A stretch of 64,000 nucleotides of DNA from Cerasicoccus sp. TK19100 (lineage in GTDB: Bacteria; Verrucomicrobiota; Verrucomicrobiia; Opitutales; Cerasicoccaceae), in the NCBI RefSeq assembly GCF_027257155.1, contig NZ_JAPWDU010000001.1:558001-622000 (forward strand). Reading direction: 5' to 3'. The translations under genes were made by a program, and so were the position numbers. How positions within the stretch are numbered: the first letter of the stretch is position 1; each line of letters starts with the position of its first letter. Below, piece after piece: positions 1-8,817 of this stretch. The notes under the pieces were generated by a model. The model was given only the letters and a program-made list of their open reading frames with translations. It searched no databases and was not told the DNA's origin.

Positions 1-336
1 TTGGTAGCTCTCGATCGTCTTGTCACCAACGGGTGCGAAGGTGGGAGAGAAGAGGGCACCGGTGCGCAGGTTTTTCAGGTAAATGTATTGCGCGCCAGTC
101 CAATTTAAGAGCACGATCCGTCCATCGTTATAGCGCTTGTAGCTGATGCCCCCACTGGCTTGCGTTGGCTGTGTATTGAAGGTCTTATTCCAGAGGATGT
201 TTTTCCAGGGACGGGGCGCAAACGGCGTCTGCAGAATGAATTCATTCGATTCCAGGTCGAATTCTCCCCATGGTGGTGTGGGGATTGTCGAATGGGGCTG
301 CGCGCTTACTGGCTCGGGAGCGGTTAAATGACTCAT
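1..336 (-). CDS. GH94-like glycoside phosphorylase, N-terminal fragment (runs off the window)
   Basis: Reading the minus strand from an ATG at 336 gives 112 codons with no stop up to the window edge, so the 3' part is missing. The visible protein has a proline-rich start, then a segment (PRPWKNILWNK) followed by GGISYKRYNDGRIV and YIYLKNLRTGALFSP. This order resembles the N-terminal beta-sandwich of GH94 cellobiose/chitobiose phosphorylase-type proteins, which carry PWxNYLxN, then GGYSxY, then YIYLRD and WSP. Those enzymes cleave beta-glucosides with phosphate in the cytoplasm, and no signal peptide is seen here. A LacI-type operator lies 20 bases upstream of the start, and the gene diverges from the lacI-family gene at 538. 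The family call rests on the N-terminal domain only; the catalytic domain is outside the window. Confidence 0.6.
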   Translation of the reverse strand, partial: MSHLTAPEPVSAQPHSTIPTPPWGEFDLESNEFILQTPFAPRPWKNILWNKTFNTQPTQASGGISYKRYNDGRIVLLNWTGAQYIYLKNLRTGALFSPTFAPVGDKTIESYQ

Positions 337-355
337 GGTGTAAAACTTTATAAAA

Positions 356-369
356 CTATAACGTTTTAA
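356..369. promoter_or_regulatory. LacI-type operator, site 1
   Basis: CTATAACGTTTTAA, a near-palindrome with central CG, lies 20 bases upstream of the leftward GH94-like gene. It shares the core TAACGTT with six other sites in the first 16.2 kb. The central AACGTT is typical of LacI/PurR-family operators. Confidence 0.6.
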
Positions 370-521
370 CAATGAAAAAACATCTTTTCACGTGATTATT
401 GCTCAGCGCATCCCGAGCGAAGGGGAGTCTTTATTGCGCAAGGGTATTGGTAAGCTGCGGAATATGTCTTGCTGAACTTACCAGCAGCGCATTTTCGTTG
501 TTGGCTTGTTGTATAAAAAAC

Positions 522-535
522 CGGTAACGTTTTAT
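522..535. promoter_or_regulatory. LacI-type operator, site 2 (autoregulatory)
   Basis: CGGTAACGTTTTAT ends three bases before the ATG of the LacI-family gene. It is the least symmetric of the seven sites. Its position over the start region suggests the regulator limits its own expression. No clear Shine-Dalgarno sequence is visible between the site and the start. Confidence 0.55.
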
Positions 536-537
536 GC

Positions 538-1578
538 ATGCCCAAGAAAAAAACAGCCAAATCCAAGTCTGGACGCCCGACGATCCTGCAAGTTGCCAAG
601 CTGACTGGATTTTCTCAGGGCGCGATCTCGAGAGCCTTTAATGGGCAGGGCGGCATCAGTGATGCGACTCGGGAAAAAATCATGAAGGCGGCGAAGGAGA
701 TTGGCTACCACCCGAACCCATCGGCCCGAAATTTTAAGCGTGGCTACACGAAGCGGTTGGGGATGATTTTGCCGAACCTGGCGAATGCAAACTATTCTGA
801 GCTCTATGAACAATTGGATTTGGTGACCGCTGAGGAAGGTTATTCGTCGATCTTAGCGTTGACGCATCATTCTCCCGAGCGGGAGCGAAATCTCATGCTC
901 CAGCTTTCGGCGGGGGAGGCGGATGCATTAGTAGTTAACCCGGTATCGAATCTGGAGAATCTTGATGTTTACCGGAAATTGAAATCCTGGCGTTATCCGG
1001 TGCTATTCATTTACAAGAGTTATGATGAGGAGTTCGACAGCCTGGGTGTCAATTATTACGCCAGCCTGCAGAAGGCTCTTGGGTATTTACGGGATGTTGG
1101 GCACAAGCGTGTTGCTTATGTGGGAATGGCACCGATGGGCGCTGAGCCGGTGGGTAAGCATGCGGAAGTGATTCGAGTTTTGAGTGAGCTAGGTATGGGC
1201 TATGATCTCGAAGGTTCAGTGCTGGGAGTGGCTGCTGATGTCGCTGGCGAGCAGGCGTTTCGCCAGTGGCGGGAGTCTCGTAAGCAGCCTACGGCAGTAG
1301 TTGCTTACAATGACCAAACGGCCATATCGTTAATGACGGAGGCAAAGCGTATGGGGGTCAATGTGCCACAGGATCTGTCAATTCTGGGCAGTGATGACAT
1401 TCAGGCGGCTGAGCCGTCCGAGCTTTCCACGGTTCGTGTTGATCGGGCGCAGATGGCGCAGAAAATTTTTGAAATCCTGGAAGATCGCATTCGTGACTTT
1501 GATGCGCCAGTGCGCCTACAATCGATTCGGTCTGAATTTATTCTGCGCAACTCGATGGGGCCTCCGAAGTCCCATTAG
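538..1578 (+). CDS. LacI-family transcriptional regulator
   Basis: 346 residues, the usual length for the family. After a basic N-terminus (KKKTAKSKSGRP), a LacI helix-turn-helix spans about residues 14-40 (ILQVAKLTGFSQGAISRAF). The hinge helix NPSARNFKRG follows at about 60-70. The rest is a periplasmic-binding-protein-like effector domain, including a canonical segment near residue 255 (VVAYNDQTA) and the ILGSDDI motif near residue 280. It probably senses a sugar released by the neighbouring hydrolases and represses from the TATAACGTTATA-type palindromes found here and before six other units. That link is inferred from proximity and operator form; the second LacI protein at 16.3-17.3 kb is the alternative binder. 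Confidence 0.9.
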   Translation: MPKKKTAKSKSGRPTILQVAKLTGFSQGAISRAFNGQGGISDATREKIMKAAKEIGYHPNPSARNFKRGYTKRLGMILPNLANANYSELYEQLDLVTAEEGYSSILALTHHSPERERNLMLQLSAGEADALVVNPVSNLENLDVYRKLKSWRYPVLFIYKSYDEEFDSLGVNYYASLQKALGYLRDVGHKRVAYVGMAPMGAEPVGKHAEVIRVLSELGMGYDLEGSVLGVAADVAGEQAFRQWRESRKQPTAVVAYNDQTAISLMTEAKRMGVNVPQDLSILGSDDIQAAEPSELSTVRVDRAQMAQKIFEILEDRIRDFDAPVRLQSIRSEFILRNSMGPPKSH

Positions 1579-1649
1579 AGCACACTTGCTTCAAAATTGG
1601 TCGTGATTTGATCTTTTTGCTTGTCGCATGGTGAACGCTGAATTTATTG

Positions 1650-1663
1650 CTATAACGTTATCC
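1650..1663. promoter_or_regulatory. LacI-type operator, site 3
   Basis: CTATAACGTTATCC lies 29 bases before the GH172 start codon. Twelve of fourteen positions match the perfect palindrome at 2912-2925. Confidence 0.6.
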
Positions 1664-1691
1664 TAATTGAAATTTCTCGTATATTTGGCTC

Positions 1692-2849
1692 ATGGATCAC
1701 GGTTTGTATAACTCTTTGGAAAATTTAGCGATGCTCTCCAATGCCGAGAGCCGAACCATCACCTCAGAGAATCCGGATGGCTCGCGTCGCGGTGGCGGGC
1801 GTGCGGAATTGCCAAAAAGTGGCGATCCTGCGTTGGATACACACTGCTCGCGTGAGTTGGGGCGGGGGTGGAAGGTGCGTCCTAACCAGCAGGTGGGATC
1901 CGGGGAGACGTTTACCGTTGCTGACATCGAGGGGCCGGGGTGCGTCCAATCAATATGGATGACGACCGCACATGTGCGCTATCGTGACTTGATTTTGCGC
2001 GTCTATTATGACGACCAATCGATCCCTTCCATCGAATGTCCACTCGGTGATTTCTTCGCTTCGGCATTCACGCGCACAGATTTGTATGCACCTCTAAACT
2101 CACAGATGGTTTGTTTGAATCCCGGGTGTGCGTTTAACTGTTATTGGCCAATGCCGTTTCGTGGCCGCTTCCGGATGACCCTGGAAAATCGCGATCCTCG
2201 CAACGCTCTGACGCTGTTTTATCAGGTCAATTACAGTCTACAGCCTGTTCCAGAAGATGCGGCATACCTTCATGCGCAATTCCGACGGGTCAATCCGGTG
2301 CCGGAGGGCAAGGTTTACACGATTCTAGATGGGGTCGTGGGGCGTGGTCACTATGTGGGGACTTATATGGCATGGGGTGTCAACAGCGGTGGCTGGTGGG
2401 GCGAGGGTGAGGTGAAGTTCTACCTCGACGACGACTTGCCGGCTGGGCGCAGTGTGGCAGATTCCGTGGCTGAGCACGGTGGCGACTGTTTTCCGACGAT
2501 CTGTGGTACGGGCACAGAGGATTATTTTTGCGGGTCCTATAACTTCGAAGACAAGGAGAAGAAATGCTACCAAGAGTTTTCGACACCCTATGCGGGCATG
2601 CCGCATGTCGTAAGGCCAGATGGGCTCTACAGCTCTCAAATGCGTTTTAGCCTGTACCGCTGGCATGTGCCGGATCCCATTCGCTTTAAGGAGCGCATTG
2701 CCGTTACGGTTCAGGCACTTGGTTGGCGCAGTGAATGGCGTTATCATCCGTTGCAGGATGACCTTGCCTCTGTTGCCTTCTGGTACCAGACGCTCCCGAC
2801 GGCTCCTTTCCCTCCTTTGCTGGGGCGTGATGGGCTAGAAATCATCTAA
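1692..2849 (+). CDS. GH172 (DUF2961) family glycoside hydrolase
   Basis: 385 residues, with no signal peptide visible, so probably cytoplasmic or exported by an unknown route. Family features are clear: an N-terminal NAESRTITSENPDG segment (as in the DUF2961 start R-R-x-S-S), GETFTVADIEGPGCVQSIWM at about 75-95, CPLGDFFASAF at about 117, and GTGTEDYFCGSYNF at about 273. The last motif holds one of the conserved acidic residues. Characterised GH172 members act on furanosides such as arabinofuranosides or fructofuranosides. The arabinose operon 16 kb downstream makes an arabinofuranosidase role plausible, but the substrate is inferred. A LacI-type operator sits just upstream. Confidence 0.85.
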   Translation: MDHGLYNSLENLAMLSNAESRTITSENPDGSRRGGGRAELPKSGDPALDTHCSRELGRGWKVRPNQQVGSGETFTVADIEGPGCVQSIWMTTAHVRYRDLILRVYYDDQSIPSIECPLGDFFASAFTRTDLYAPLNSQMVCLNPGCAFNCYWPMPFRGRFRMTLENRDPRNALTLFYQVNYSLQPVPEDAAYLHAQFRRVNPVPEGKVYTILDGVVGRGHYVGTYMAWGVNSGGWWGEGEVKFYLDDDLPAGRSVADSVAEHGGDCFPTICGTGTEDYFCGSYNFEDKEKKCYQEFSTPYAGMPHVVRPDGLYSSQMRFSLYRWHVPDPIRFKERIAVTVQALGWRSEWRYHPLQDDLASVAFWYQTLPTAPFPPLLGRDGLEII

Positions 2850-2911
2850 AATGTAGCGCTGGTAAAAGGACCGAATCACGTATTTTTTTATTGAAGCAAC
2901 AAACTTAAAGG

Positions 2912-2925
2912 CTATAACGTTATAG
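2912..2925. promoter_or_regulatory. LacI-type operator, site 4 (perfect palindrome)
   Basis: CTATAACGTTATAG is fully self-complementary. It lies 209 bases before the large surface-protein gene, in a 285-base gene-free stretch (2850-3134). The long distance implies an extended untranslated leader. Nothing else is recognised in that stretch apart from a GGAG-type ribosome site near 3122. Confidence 0.65.
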
Positions 2926-3134
2926 AATGCGGCGCGAGTATTAAGCCTAGGCCTGTCTCGCTTCGTTGAAATCCCCAACCCCTAGAGTCAACCAGTCCCA
3001 TGAAGGTATCAACCGATCCGCATGATTTAAAGCAGGCGCTTTTTGCAGCAATAGTCGTCCACTTCGGCAAAAAACTTGCGTAAGTTCCAGCGCCGGACTG
3101 TCGATTAATCGAAATACATTTCGGAGAGTTTTCT

Positions 3135-6100
3135 ATGAAATCCAAATCCACCCCCATCATTGCCGGGAGCAAAGCCCAACAGACTGGTTGTCGACTGAAG
3201 CGACAATCCGGTGGTTTTGCTTTGGTGATCTCTTTATTGCTGATGGGCTTTATTGTGCTGATGTTACTGAGCTTGGTAACGGTGAGTCGCGTAGAAATGT
3301 TTAGCGCGGCAACCCAGCAGACACGGACTCAAGCTGAGCAAAATGCTCTACTGGGGCTAACTGTAGCGATAGGGAATTTGCAGGAAAATCTGGGGGTCGA
3401 CCAGCGTGTAAGCGCTTCGGCGCTAATGCTCGATAAAAACCTGGCCGATGATTCACATATGGTGAACTGGATCGGTGCCTGGGATACTGCTGAAAAGATG
3501 CCTGATGGAAGCCAGAATCCAAAGTATGGACAGCATATTGCCTGGTTGGTATCCGGGTTTGATGATGTGTCGGATGCTGGAGCTATTCCTGCCTACGTTA
3601 ACCCGCTCAATCAGGATGGTGAGTTGGTTGATCCCGATGTCGATGCTTTGCTGTTGGGGGAGGGGACTGTTGGCAATCTAACCGTCACCGATTACGTTGC
3701 CGCACCGAAGGTATCGGTCGCAGGCGGTGGCAGCTACGCTTACTGGGTGGCGGATGAAGGCTTGAAGGCCAGGATCAATTTGGCCAGTCGCGAGGACATG
3801 GATTTAGCCAATTATCCAGGGACTACGGATATTCTTCAGGGCTCCCTCGCTCTCAGCGCTCCATCCGGTGGGGCTGCGAGTGTGTTTAACGGATTAGAAA
3901 CGATGGATGTCAGCAATGATTCTGCATTAGCGAAGAATGTCGCGCGTGCGGAAACGCATAGTGAGCTCTTTCTTGCTGATCCTCTTTATACTGGTTCAGG
4001 GACTCCTCGATGGCAGGCCGGTCTTCAGGAACACTACCATTCAACCAGTTTGAATTCCCTGTCACTACAGACGGATACCAAGTCCGGTGGCCTAAAGAAA
4101 GACCTTAGCCTCCTCTTTGAATTGGACGATAGCGATTTTTCCCGAACACCCTACACTGGGGTGGCTGATATGGATGCTGTCTTCGCAGATAACTGGACAG
4201 TCTTTCCACCATATGATTCTGAGGATGTCTATCTGGACCCGGTTTCAATGGACGAAGTCAGTTACTTGTTTAAGGAGCCGGTGCCCGCCTATGGCAGTAA
4301 TGCCTTTGTGCGCGGTCCGACATGGAGCTACTTGCGTGATTTTTATCGCCTCTATAAGGGCGCGGAAAGCACAAGCAGTATGACTCAAATGAAAATCCGT
4401 CCATTTGGTCCGAATACATCGGATTTTCCGGATGATGGAGGGATGAGTGGCATCATCTCAACGTGGGAAACTGATGGTGTGGGTAATATCCGAACAAAGG
4501 ACAACTACATTAACACGACCGTTTATAACAATGCTTCCAATCGGACTGAATTTGTGACGCGGCTTACCGAACATGAATTGCTGCCGGTTCTGAATCGTGT
4601 CATTTTTATCTACTCACTCTATAATGATAGCAACGTCGATGAGTATGAGTATGTTCCTGAAGAGGAACGTGCAGAGGGTGAATCCATGTTTCAAGCGACT
4701 GGAAATACGACCTCGGCAATCGCTATCACAATTGAGCCATTTGTGTATCTATGGAATCCATATAACGTCGCTTTGGAGTTTGACGGCGGGTTAAAGGTGC
4801 ACGCCAGAGATTCTCCTTTTGGTTTGATGATCTCTGTGGCTGATCCGAGTGCTGACATCATACCGCCAATCAGTGATGTATCGGTACCGCAAATGTCAGG
4901 TTTTCTGGACGGTTATGGTAGAATTACCGGTAGGAGGTTTGGAACCCTGGATCTTTTGATTGGTGATGAGGCGGAACCGATTCGCATGGAGCCGGGTGAG
5001 GTTTTACTTTTCTCTGCGGCCAATAGTTCTCCGGCAATCATTGATAATCTCCCGCGGTCTAATGAAGAGCATGGTACGCGCAGCGCTCCTTATCTGAAGA
5101 TGGAGCAAGGGTTTCGCAATACGGGAGGCATATTACTCGGACGCCGTTTAAGGACCGGAGAACATGTTGATCAGGATGGCTTGTTTCACCAACTGCCGGT
5201 TGTTAGTGATGCCCCGCTTGAGATCAATGTTTATAACTGGGGCCTGAACAATTTTTATAGGGAGGATTCTGGTAAAAACACAGAAGACCGCCGTTATAGC
5301 ACGAGTCGCGCATTTAATCTGGAGTATGCCTATGTTCCGGAGGATGAGCTTGATGATGGCGGGAGCCTATACACTTCCGATACTTTCATTCAGCGTTTAT
5401 TCTTGAATATTTATGGACCGCTCACGGGTAGCACTAGGGGACCATTGGTGGATTTGTTGTATGATGGTCCTGACGCGTCATTTCCCAAAAGTGTGGATCG
5501 AAGCCTGCTGCTGGCCGGTGCTAGGCAACCGTTTCTTTATTTGGGACTGTATCAGAATCCTGTTGTCCCGGACCCCGATCGCGTGCCTACGACTTCAGAG
5601 TTTATTGGCACAATGTCTCCCTTTGCCCCATTGTTAGATAAGCAGTTTTCTAATCATTCCATCGATAGTCCGCCCTACACAGTTCAGATGGGGGGCACGG
5701 ATTCTTACTCGGAAATTCAACAGGATTCTGGCCGGGGGTATTTTGGTGACAAGTATTCCGCTGGTGGTCAGACGAACATCGTAGTTTCCGAAGTGCCAAC
5801 CTACCCAATGCAATCGCTGGCGAGTTTTCAGCATGCTCGCGTCTCACCCTCGACTTATATGCCGGGGCAAGCGATTGGTAATTCCTGGGCGTCTGGCTTT
5901 GTCGATTTGGACAAAACTTTAGAGGCTAGTGGCCGCTATACACTTTATGATATTTCCTACCTAAGCAACGATGCTTTGTTTGATGGCTATTTCTTTTCCT
6001 CCCTGATTCCCGGTGCGGATTTTACCGCAGGTGAAGTCAATCAGGTTGATCTAGAAACCACGCTTCAGCAAATGGCTGATGCTTATGTGACCCAGGGAGA

Positions 6101-6980
6101 AGCGCCCGAGGTGATGAACGAACGCATTGCATTTATCGGTTCGCCGGATTCACTGGTCACCACGCGCTTTGTTGACGACCTTAACGCCATTGACGGATTT
6201 AGCAAAAGCGCATCGTATTTTGCGGTGAAGGGTGGCTTTAATGTTAACAGCTTGTCGGTGGATGCGTGGGATTCATTTTTGGCTTCTACTCTGGGGGCCG
6301 ACTACACCTTTATGCGACCTACTGGCGGTTTTACGGAAGAGAATAGTGGTGATCTGACTATATTTCCGCGATCCACTTTGCCCAATGGAAGTGCTTCCGG
6401 TGGGGATAGTGAATGGGTAAGCCCCAGGGCATTGTCGCCGGATGAAAGACGTAGCTTGGCAACTTCTATTGTTGAGGAGGTTCGTGCCCGTGGACCGTTC
6501 TTGAGCCTAGGGGACTTTGTTAACCGACGTCTGGTTGATGACGAAGTCGGCAAAAAAGGTACTATTCAGGCCGCGATCGATCGTCTTGATATTAATGAGA
6601 GTGCGGAGTTCGTGGATGCCTACACGGAAGGCGTGGCTTCGGGGACCTTCGATATTAGTCATGTAACCAGCAAGTCCGGGGTGGGGACTCCTCAATATCT
6701 TACTCAAGCAGATGTGCTCACGCCCCTGGCTGCTGCCATGACGGTTCGGTCGGATACTTTTTTGATCCGGTCTTACGGTGAAGCTAATGATCCGCTGACG
6801 GGGGAAGTTCAGTCCCGCGCTTGGTGTGAGGCACTTGTTCAGCGCGTTCCCGAGTTTGTGAATCCGGACCGCGACGCCCCCGAAACTCAAATTTCCAATC
6901 TTCAGGATGAGGCAAACAAAACGATGGGCCGACGCTTTCGGGTAATCTCGTTCCGTTGGCTGGGGGAGGACGATGTATAG
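3135..6980 (+). CDS. Large membrane-anchored PilX / Verru_Chthon cassette A-like protein
   Basis: 1281 residues. A basic N-terminus (about 1-27) is followed by one hydrophobic helix (about 28-50, starting GGFALVISLLLMGFIVLMLL) and then a very long extracytoplasmic region. This matches the layout of PilX-like minor pilins and of the largest protein of the Verru_Chthon cassette, which begins with a similar helix and a QAEQNALLGL-type segment. The helix lacks the Glu5 typical of true type IV pilins. No cassette B, C or D partners are visible. The last eight bases overlap the next gene, so the two are probably co-translated. A GGAG ribosome site supports the start. The role is unknown; a surface or secretion-linked structural protein under sugar control is the best guess. 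Confidence 0.65.
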   Translation: MKSKSTPIIAGSKAQQTGCRLKRQSGGFALVISLLLMGFIVLMLLSLVTVSRVEMFSAATQQTRTQAEQNALLGLTVAIGNLQENLGVDQRVSASALMLDKNLADDSHMVNWIGAWDTAEKMPDGSQNPKYGQHIAWLVSGFDDVSDAGAIPAYVNPLNQDGELVDPDVDALLLGEGTVGNLTVTDYVAAPKVSVAGGGSYAYWVADEGLKARINLASREDMDLANYPGTTDILQGSLALSAPSGGAASVFNGLETMDVSNDSALAKNVARAETHSELFLADPLYTGSGTPRWQAGLQEHYHSTSLNSLSLQTDTKSGGLKKDLSLLFELDDSDFSRTPYTGVADMDAVFADNWTVFPPYDSEDVYLDPVSMDEVSYLFKEPVPAYGSNAFVRGPTWSYLRDFYRLYKGAESTSSMTQMKIRPFGPNTSDFPDDGGMSGIISTWETDGVGNIRTKDNYINTTVYNNASNRTEFVTRLTEHELLPVLNRVIFIYSLYNDSNVDEYEYVPEEERAEGESMFQATGNTTSAIAITIEPFVYLWNPYNVALEFDGGLKVHARDSPFGLMISVADPSADIIPPISDVSVPQMSGFLDGYGRITGRRFGTLDLLIGDEAEPIRMEPGEVLLFSAANSSPAIIDNLPRSNEEHGTRSAPYLKMEQGFRNTGGILLGRRLRTGEHVDQDGLFHQLPVVSDAPLEINVYNWGLNNFYREDSGKNTEDRRYSTSRAFNLEYAYVPEDELDDGGSLYTSDTFIQRLFLNIYGPLTGSTRGPLVDLLYDGPDASFPKSVDRSLLLAGARQPFLYLGLYQNPVVPDPDRVPTTSEFIGTMSPFAPLLDKQFSNHSIDSPPYTVQMGGTDSYSEIQQDSGRGYFGDKYSAGGQTNIVVSEVPTYPMQSLASFQHARVSPSTYMPGQAIGNSWASGFVDLDKTLEASGRYTLYDISYLSNDALFDGYFFSSLIPGADFTAGEVNQVDLETTLQQMADAYVTQGEAPEVMNERIAFIGSPDSLVTTRFVDDLNAIDGFSKSASYFAVKGGFNVNSLSVDAWDSFLASTLGADYTFMRPTGGFTEENSGDLTIFPRSTLPNGSASGGDSEWVSPRALSPDERRSLATSIVEEVRARGPFLSLGDFVNRRLVDDEVGKKGTIQAAIDRLDINESAEFVDAYTEGVASGTFDISHVTSKSGVGTPQYLTQADVLTPLAAAMTVRSDTFLIRSYGEANDPLTGEVQSRAWCEALVQRVPEFVNPDRDAPETQISNLQDEANKTMGRRFRVISFRWLGEDDV

Positions 6981-7659
6981 CCCAATGAGAAGTCTGTATT
7001 GTATCTTATTTTGGTTCTGCTTTGGCAGTTCCGTATACGCCCAAAGCGGAGAAATCGTTTCTGTTCGTTTTCGCTGCCTGTCGCTGGATGCACCAATTCG
7101 GACGCCCTTATATGTGCAACCGGAAGGCGGGCAGGGGGTTCGCATTTATAATAATGTGCGGACGGGCTGGATCAACTATCAGGGGACATTGCCGATCGTT
7201 TTCTATAAAGATTCGGACGCTGAAAATGCTCCGCGTATTCCAGTGGCAAGGTATAATCTTCCCCCGGACAACCCCGCTCCACTGTTGTTGTTCTCCAGGA
7301 CTAAGTCGGGTCCGGCCGAATATGATGTATATTCCATCAACGACTCGGCCTCGCTTTCTCCAGTCGGGAGTTTTCGTATTTATAATTTTACCGAAAGGGA
7401 TGTCGCCGGGAAGATCGGAGACCAGGTTTTTCGGGTAAAGCCCAATGCCTATGCAGTCACCGAAATGCCGGAAACGAACTCCGTCTCTGTGAGTGTGAAG
7501 CTTGCTGAAGGAACCAATGAGGGAGTCAAAAGACTTTTTGCCGCAACGTGGGATTATTCCTCCAAATGCCGTTATCTGGTTTTCATCATGCCCACGGATG
7601 ACCCAACCCGTGGGAATATTCAAATACGGAAAATCACCGATTTTGTGAGCGGTAATTAA
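6973..7659 (+). CDS. Exported protein of unknown function, partner of the 1281-residue protein
   Basis: 228 residues. The start ATG lies inside the end of the preceding gene (8-base overlap), which strongly suggests an operon. The N-terminus (SLYCILFWFCFGSSVYAQ, cut after AQ) looks like a Sec signal peptide. The remainder is beta-rich with no cysteines in obvious pairs and no recognised domain. It includes SFRIYNFTERDVAGKIG, which resembles a segment seen in small exported verrucomicrobial proteins encoded with pilin-like cassettes. The function is not known; it may be a periplasmic accessory to its partner. Confidence 0.7.
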   Translation: MYSPMRSLYCILFWFCFGSSVYAQSGEIVSVRFRCLSLDAPIRTPLYVQPEGGQGVRIYNNVRTGWINYQGTLPIVFYKDSDAENAPRIPVARYNLPPDNPAPLLLFSRTKSGPAEYDVYSINDSASLSPVGSFRIYNFTERDVAGKIGDQVFRVKPNAYAVTEMPETNSVSVSVKLAEGTNEGVKRLFAATWDYSSKCRYLVFIMPTDDPTRGNIQIRKITDFVSGN

Positions 7660-7661
7660 TC

Positions 7662-7672
7662 GTAACGGTTAC
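7662..7672. promoter_or_regulatory. Degenerate operator-like palindrome
   Basis: GTAACGGTTAC, two GTAAC half-sites around a central G, lies three bases after the preceding stop codon. It resembles the LacI-type sites but has odd spacing, so it may be an auxiliary or decayed site. Confidence 0.25.
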
Positions 7673-7717
7673 ATTTTGTTATCAGTCAAAATATGCAGAA
7701 TTTCCTTGGTTTATTTG

Positions 7718-7731
7718 CAATAACGTTATAG
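7718..7731. promoter_or_regulatory. LacI-type operator, site 5
   Basis: CAATAACGTTATAG lies 127 bases before the PEP-CTERM gene. Only the outer positions deviate from the perfect palindrome. Confidence 0.6.
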
Positions 7732-7858
7732 TAATCTTCTTAAACGATAGCATAGCCCCTAAAATTAGCCCCCACCGGATAATATATTTTGATCTTTCTC
7801 TTGGCGTTACGGATGCCAAACGAACCAATCTACCAACCCTAAAAACAAAGATATCAAT

Positions 7859-8725
7859 ATGAATAAAAATCTCCCCTTCGCATTTGCCGGGCGCACCGCG
7901 ATGATTGTCGCTGCGGCTTCGCTGATGACCGCATCCGCACAGGCGGACGTGCTGGTTTATGATGGTTTTGACTACACTCCGGGCAGTAATATGTCTGGCC
8001 TGAATGGAGGTAGTGGCTGGAGCAACAGCTGGTTCACTTCCGGTACCTATACTGCGACCAGTGGCTCTATTGCGCCCTCTTCACTTTTGAGTGAGGATGG
8101 CTTTGTGTCCGCACCGAGCGCAGGTGGAACTTTCAGCCGCGAGTATGGTACGAGCGTTGTAGGAACTGGAGACGAAGAGTTGTGGTTTAGCTTTGCGATG
8201 AATCGTGCGGCTGACGGTGGAGGTAGCGCTAAAAAGGTGTCTGTTAATCCGTTCTCTAATACCACAAACGCTGACGCTGGGCAGTTTTTGGGCATCTTCT
8301 CGGACAATAATACCACTGATGCAGTTGCCCGAATTCGTTGGGGTACATCGTCGCAGATTGATACGTCATCGACTTTCACTCTGGGTGTAGGCACGAACTA
8401 TTTCATCTACGGTCAGGCTGTATTCACCGAAGCGGGCACCACGACACTGAATCTTTGGGTAGTGGAAAGTTCCACGGATATTTCTACGCTTTCGCCTTCA
8501 GATCCAGCTACCGCTACGGTCGTTAGCACCAGCTTTTCGTCCAGCAACCAAAATGCATTGGATACCTGGGCGACCGCCCAGGGCGTTGAACCATCCAACT
8601 TTGATGAATTCCGAATTGGCGATACATTTTCTGATGTTGTCGTGGTCGTTCCAGAACCATCTACCTACGCTTTGATGGGCGGTATGTTGGTACTTGGCCT
8701 CGCTGTCCTGCGTCGTCGTAGGTAG
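7859..8725 (+). CDS. PEP-CTERM sorted extracellular protein
   Basis: 288 residues. A Sec signal peptide (about 1-29, ending SAQA) precedes a beta-rich, Ser/Thr/Gly-rich body containing VLVYDGFDYTPGS near the start, a pattern common in PEP-CTERM proteins with a jelly-roll body. The C-terminus has the full sorting signal: VPEPSTYALMG, a hydrophobic helix, and a terminal RRRR cluster. Such proteins are cleaved by exosortase and are usually linked to exopolysaccharide or the cell surface. No exosortase is in this window. An upstream LacI-type operator ties it to the glycan locus, so it may bind or display on polysaccharide. Confidence 0.88.
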   Translation: MNKNLPFAFAGRTAMIVAAASLMTASAQADVLVYDGFDYTPGSNMSGLNGGSGWSNSWFTSGTYTATSGSIAPSSLLSEDGFVSAPSAGGTFSREYGTSVVGTGDEELWFSFAMNRAADGGGSAKKVSVNPFSNTTNADAGQFLGIFSDNNTTDAVARIRWGTSSQIDTSSTFTLGVGTNYFIYGQAVFTEAGTTTLNLWVVESSTDISTLSPSDPATATVVSTSFSSSNQNALDTWATAQGVEPSNFDEFRIGDTFSDVVVVVPEPSTYALMGGMLVLGLAVLRRRR

Positions 8726-8750
8726 ATGCTTTTGTGAAGCATATCTTCTC

Positions 8751-8779
8751 AATGGCCCGAAGTCACTCTTCGGGTCATT
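8751..8779 (+). terminator. Hairpin after the PEP-CTERM gene, possible terminator
   Basis: AATGGCCCGAAG and CTTCGGGTCATT pair across a 5-base loop (12 pairs, one G-T). There is no T-run after it, so factor-independent termination is uncertain. Confidence 0.4.
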
Positions 8780-8792
8780 GACTCCTGAATCG

Positions 8793-8806
8793 ATATAACG
8801 TTATAT
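8793..8806. promoter_or_regulatory. LacI-type operator, site 6 (perfect palindrome)
   Basis: ATATAACGTTATAT is fully self-complementary and ends 12 bases before the next start codon, so bound repressor would block both transcription and the ribosome region. Confidence 0.65.
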
Positions 8807-8817
8807 TATTTCTTTGA

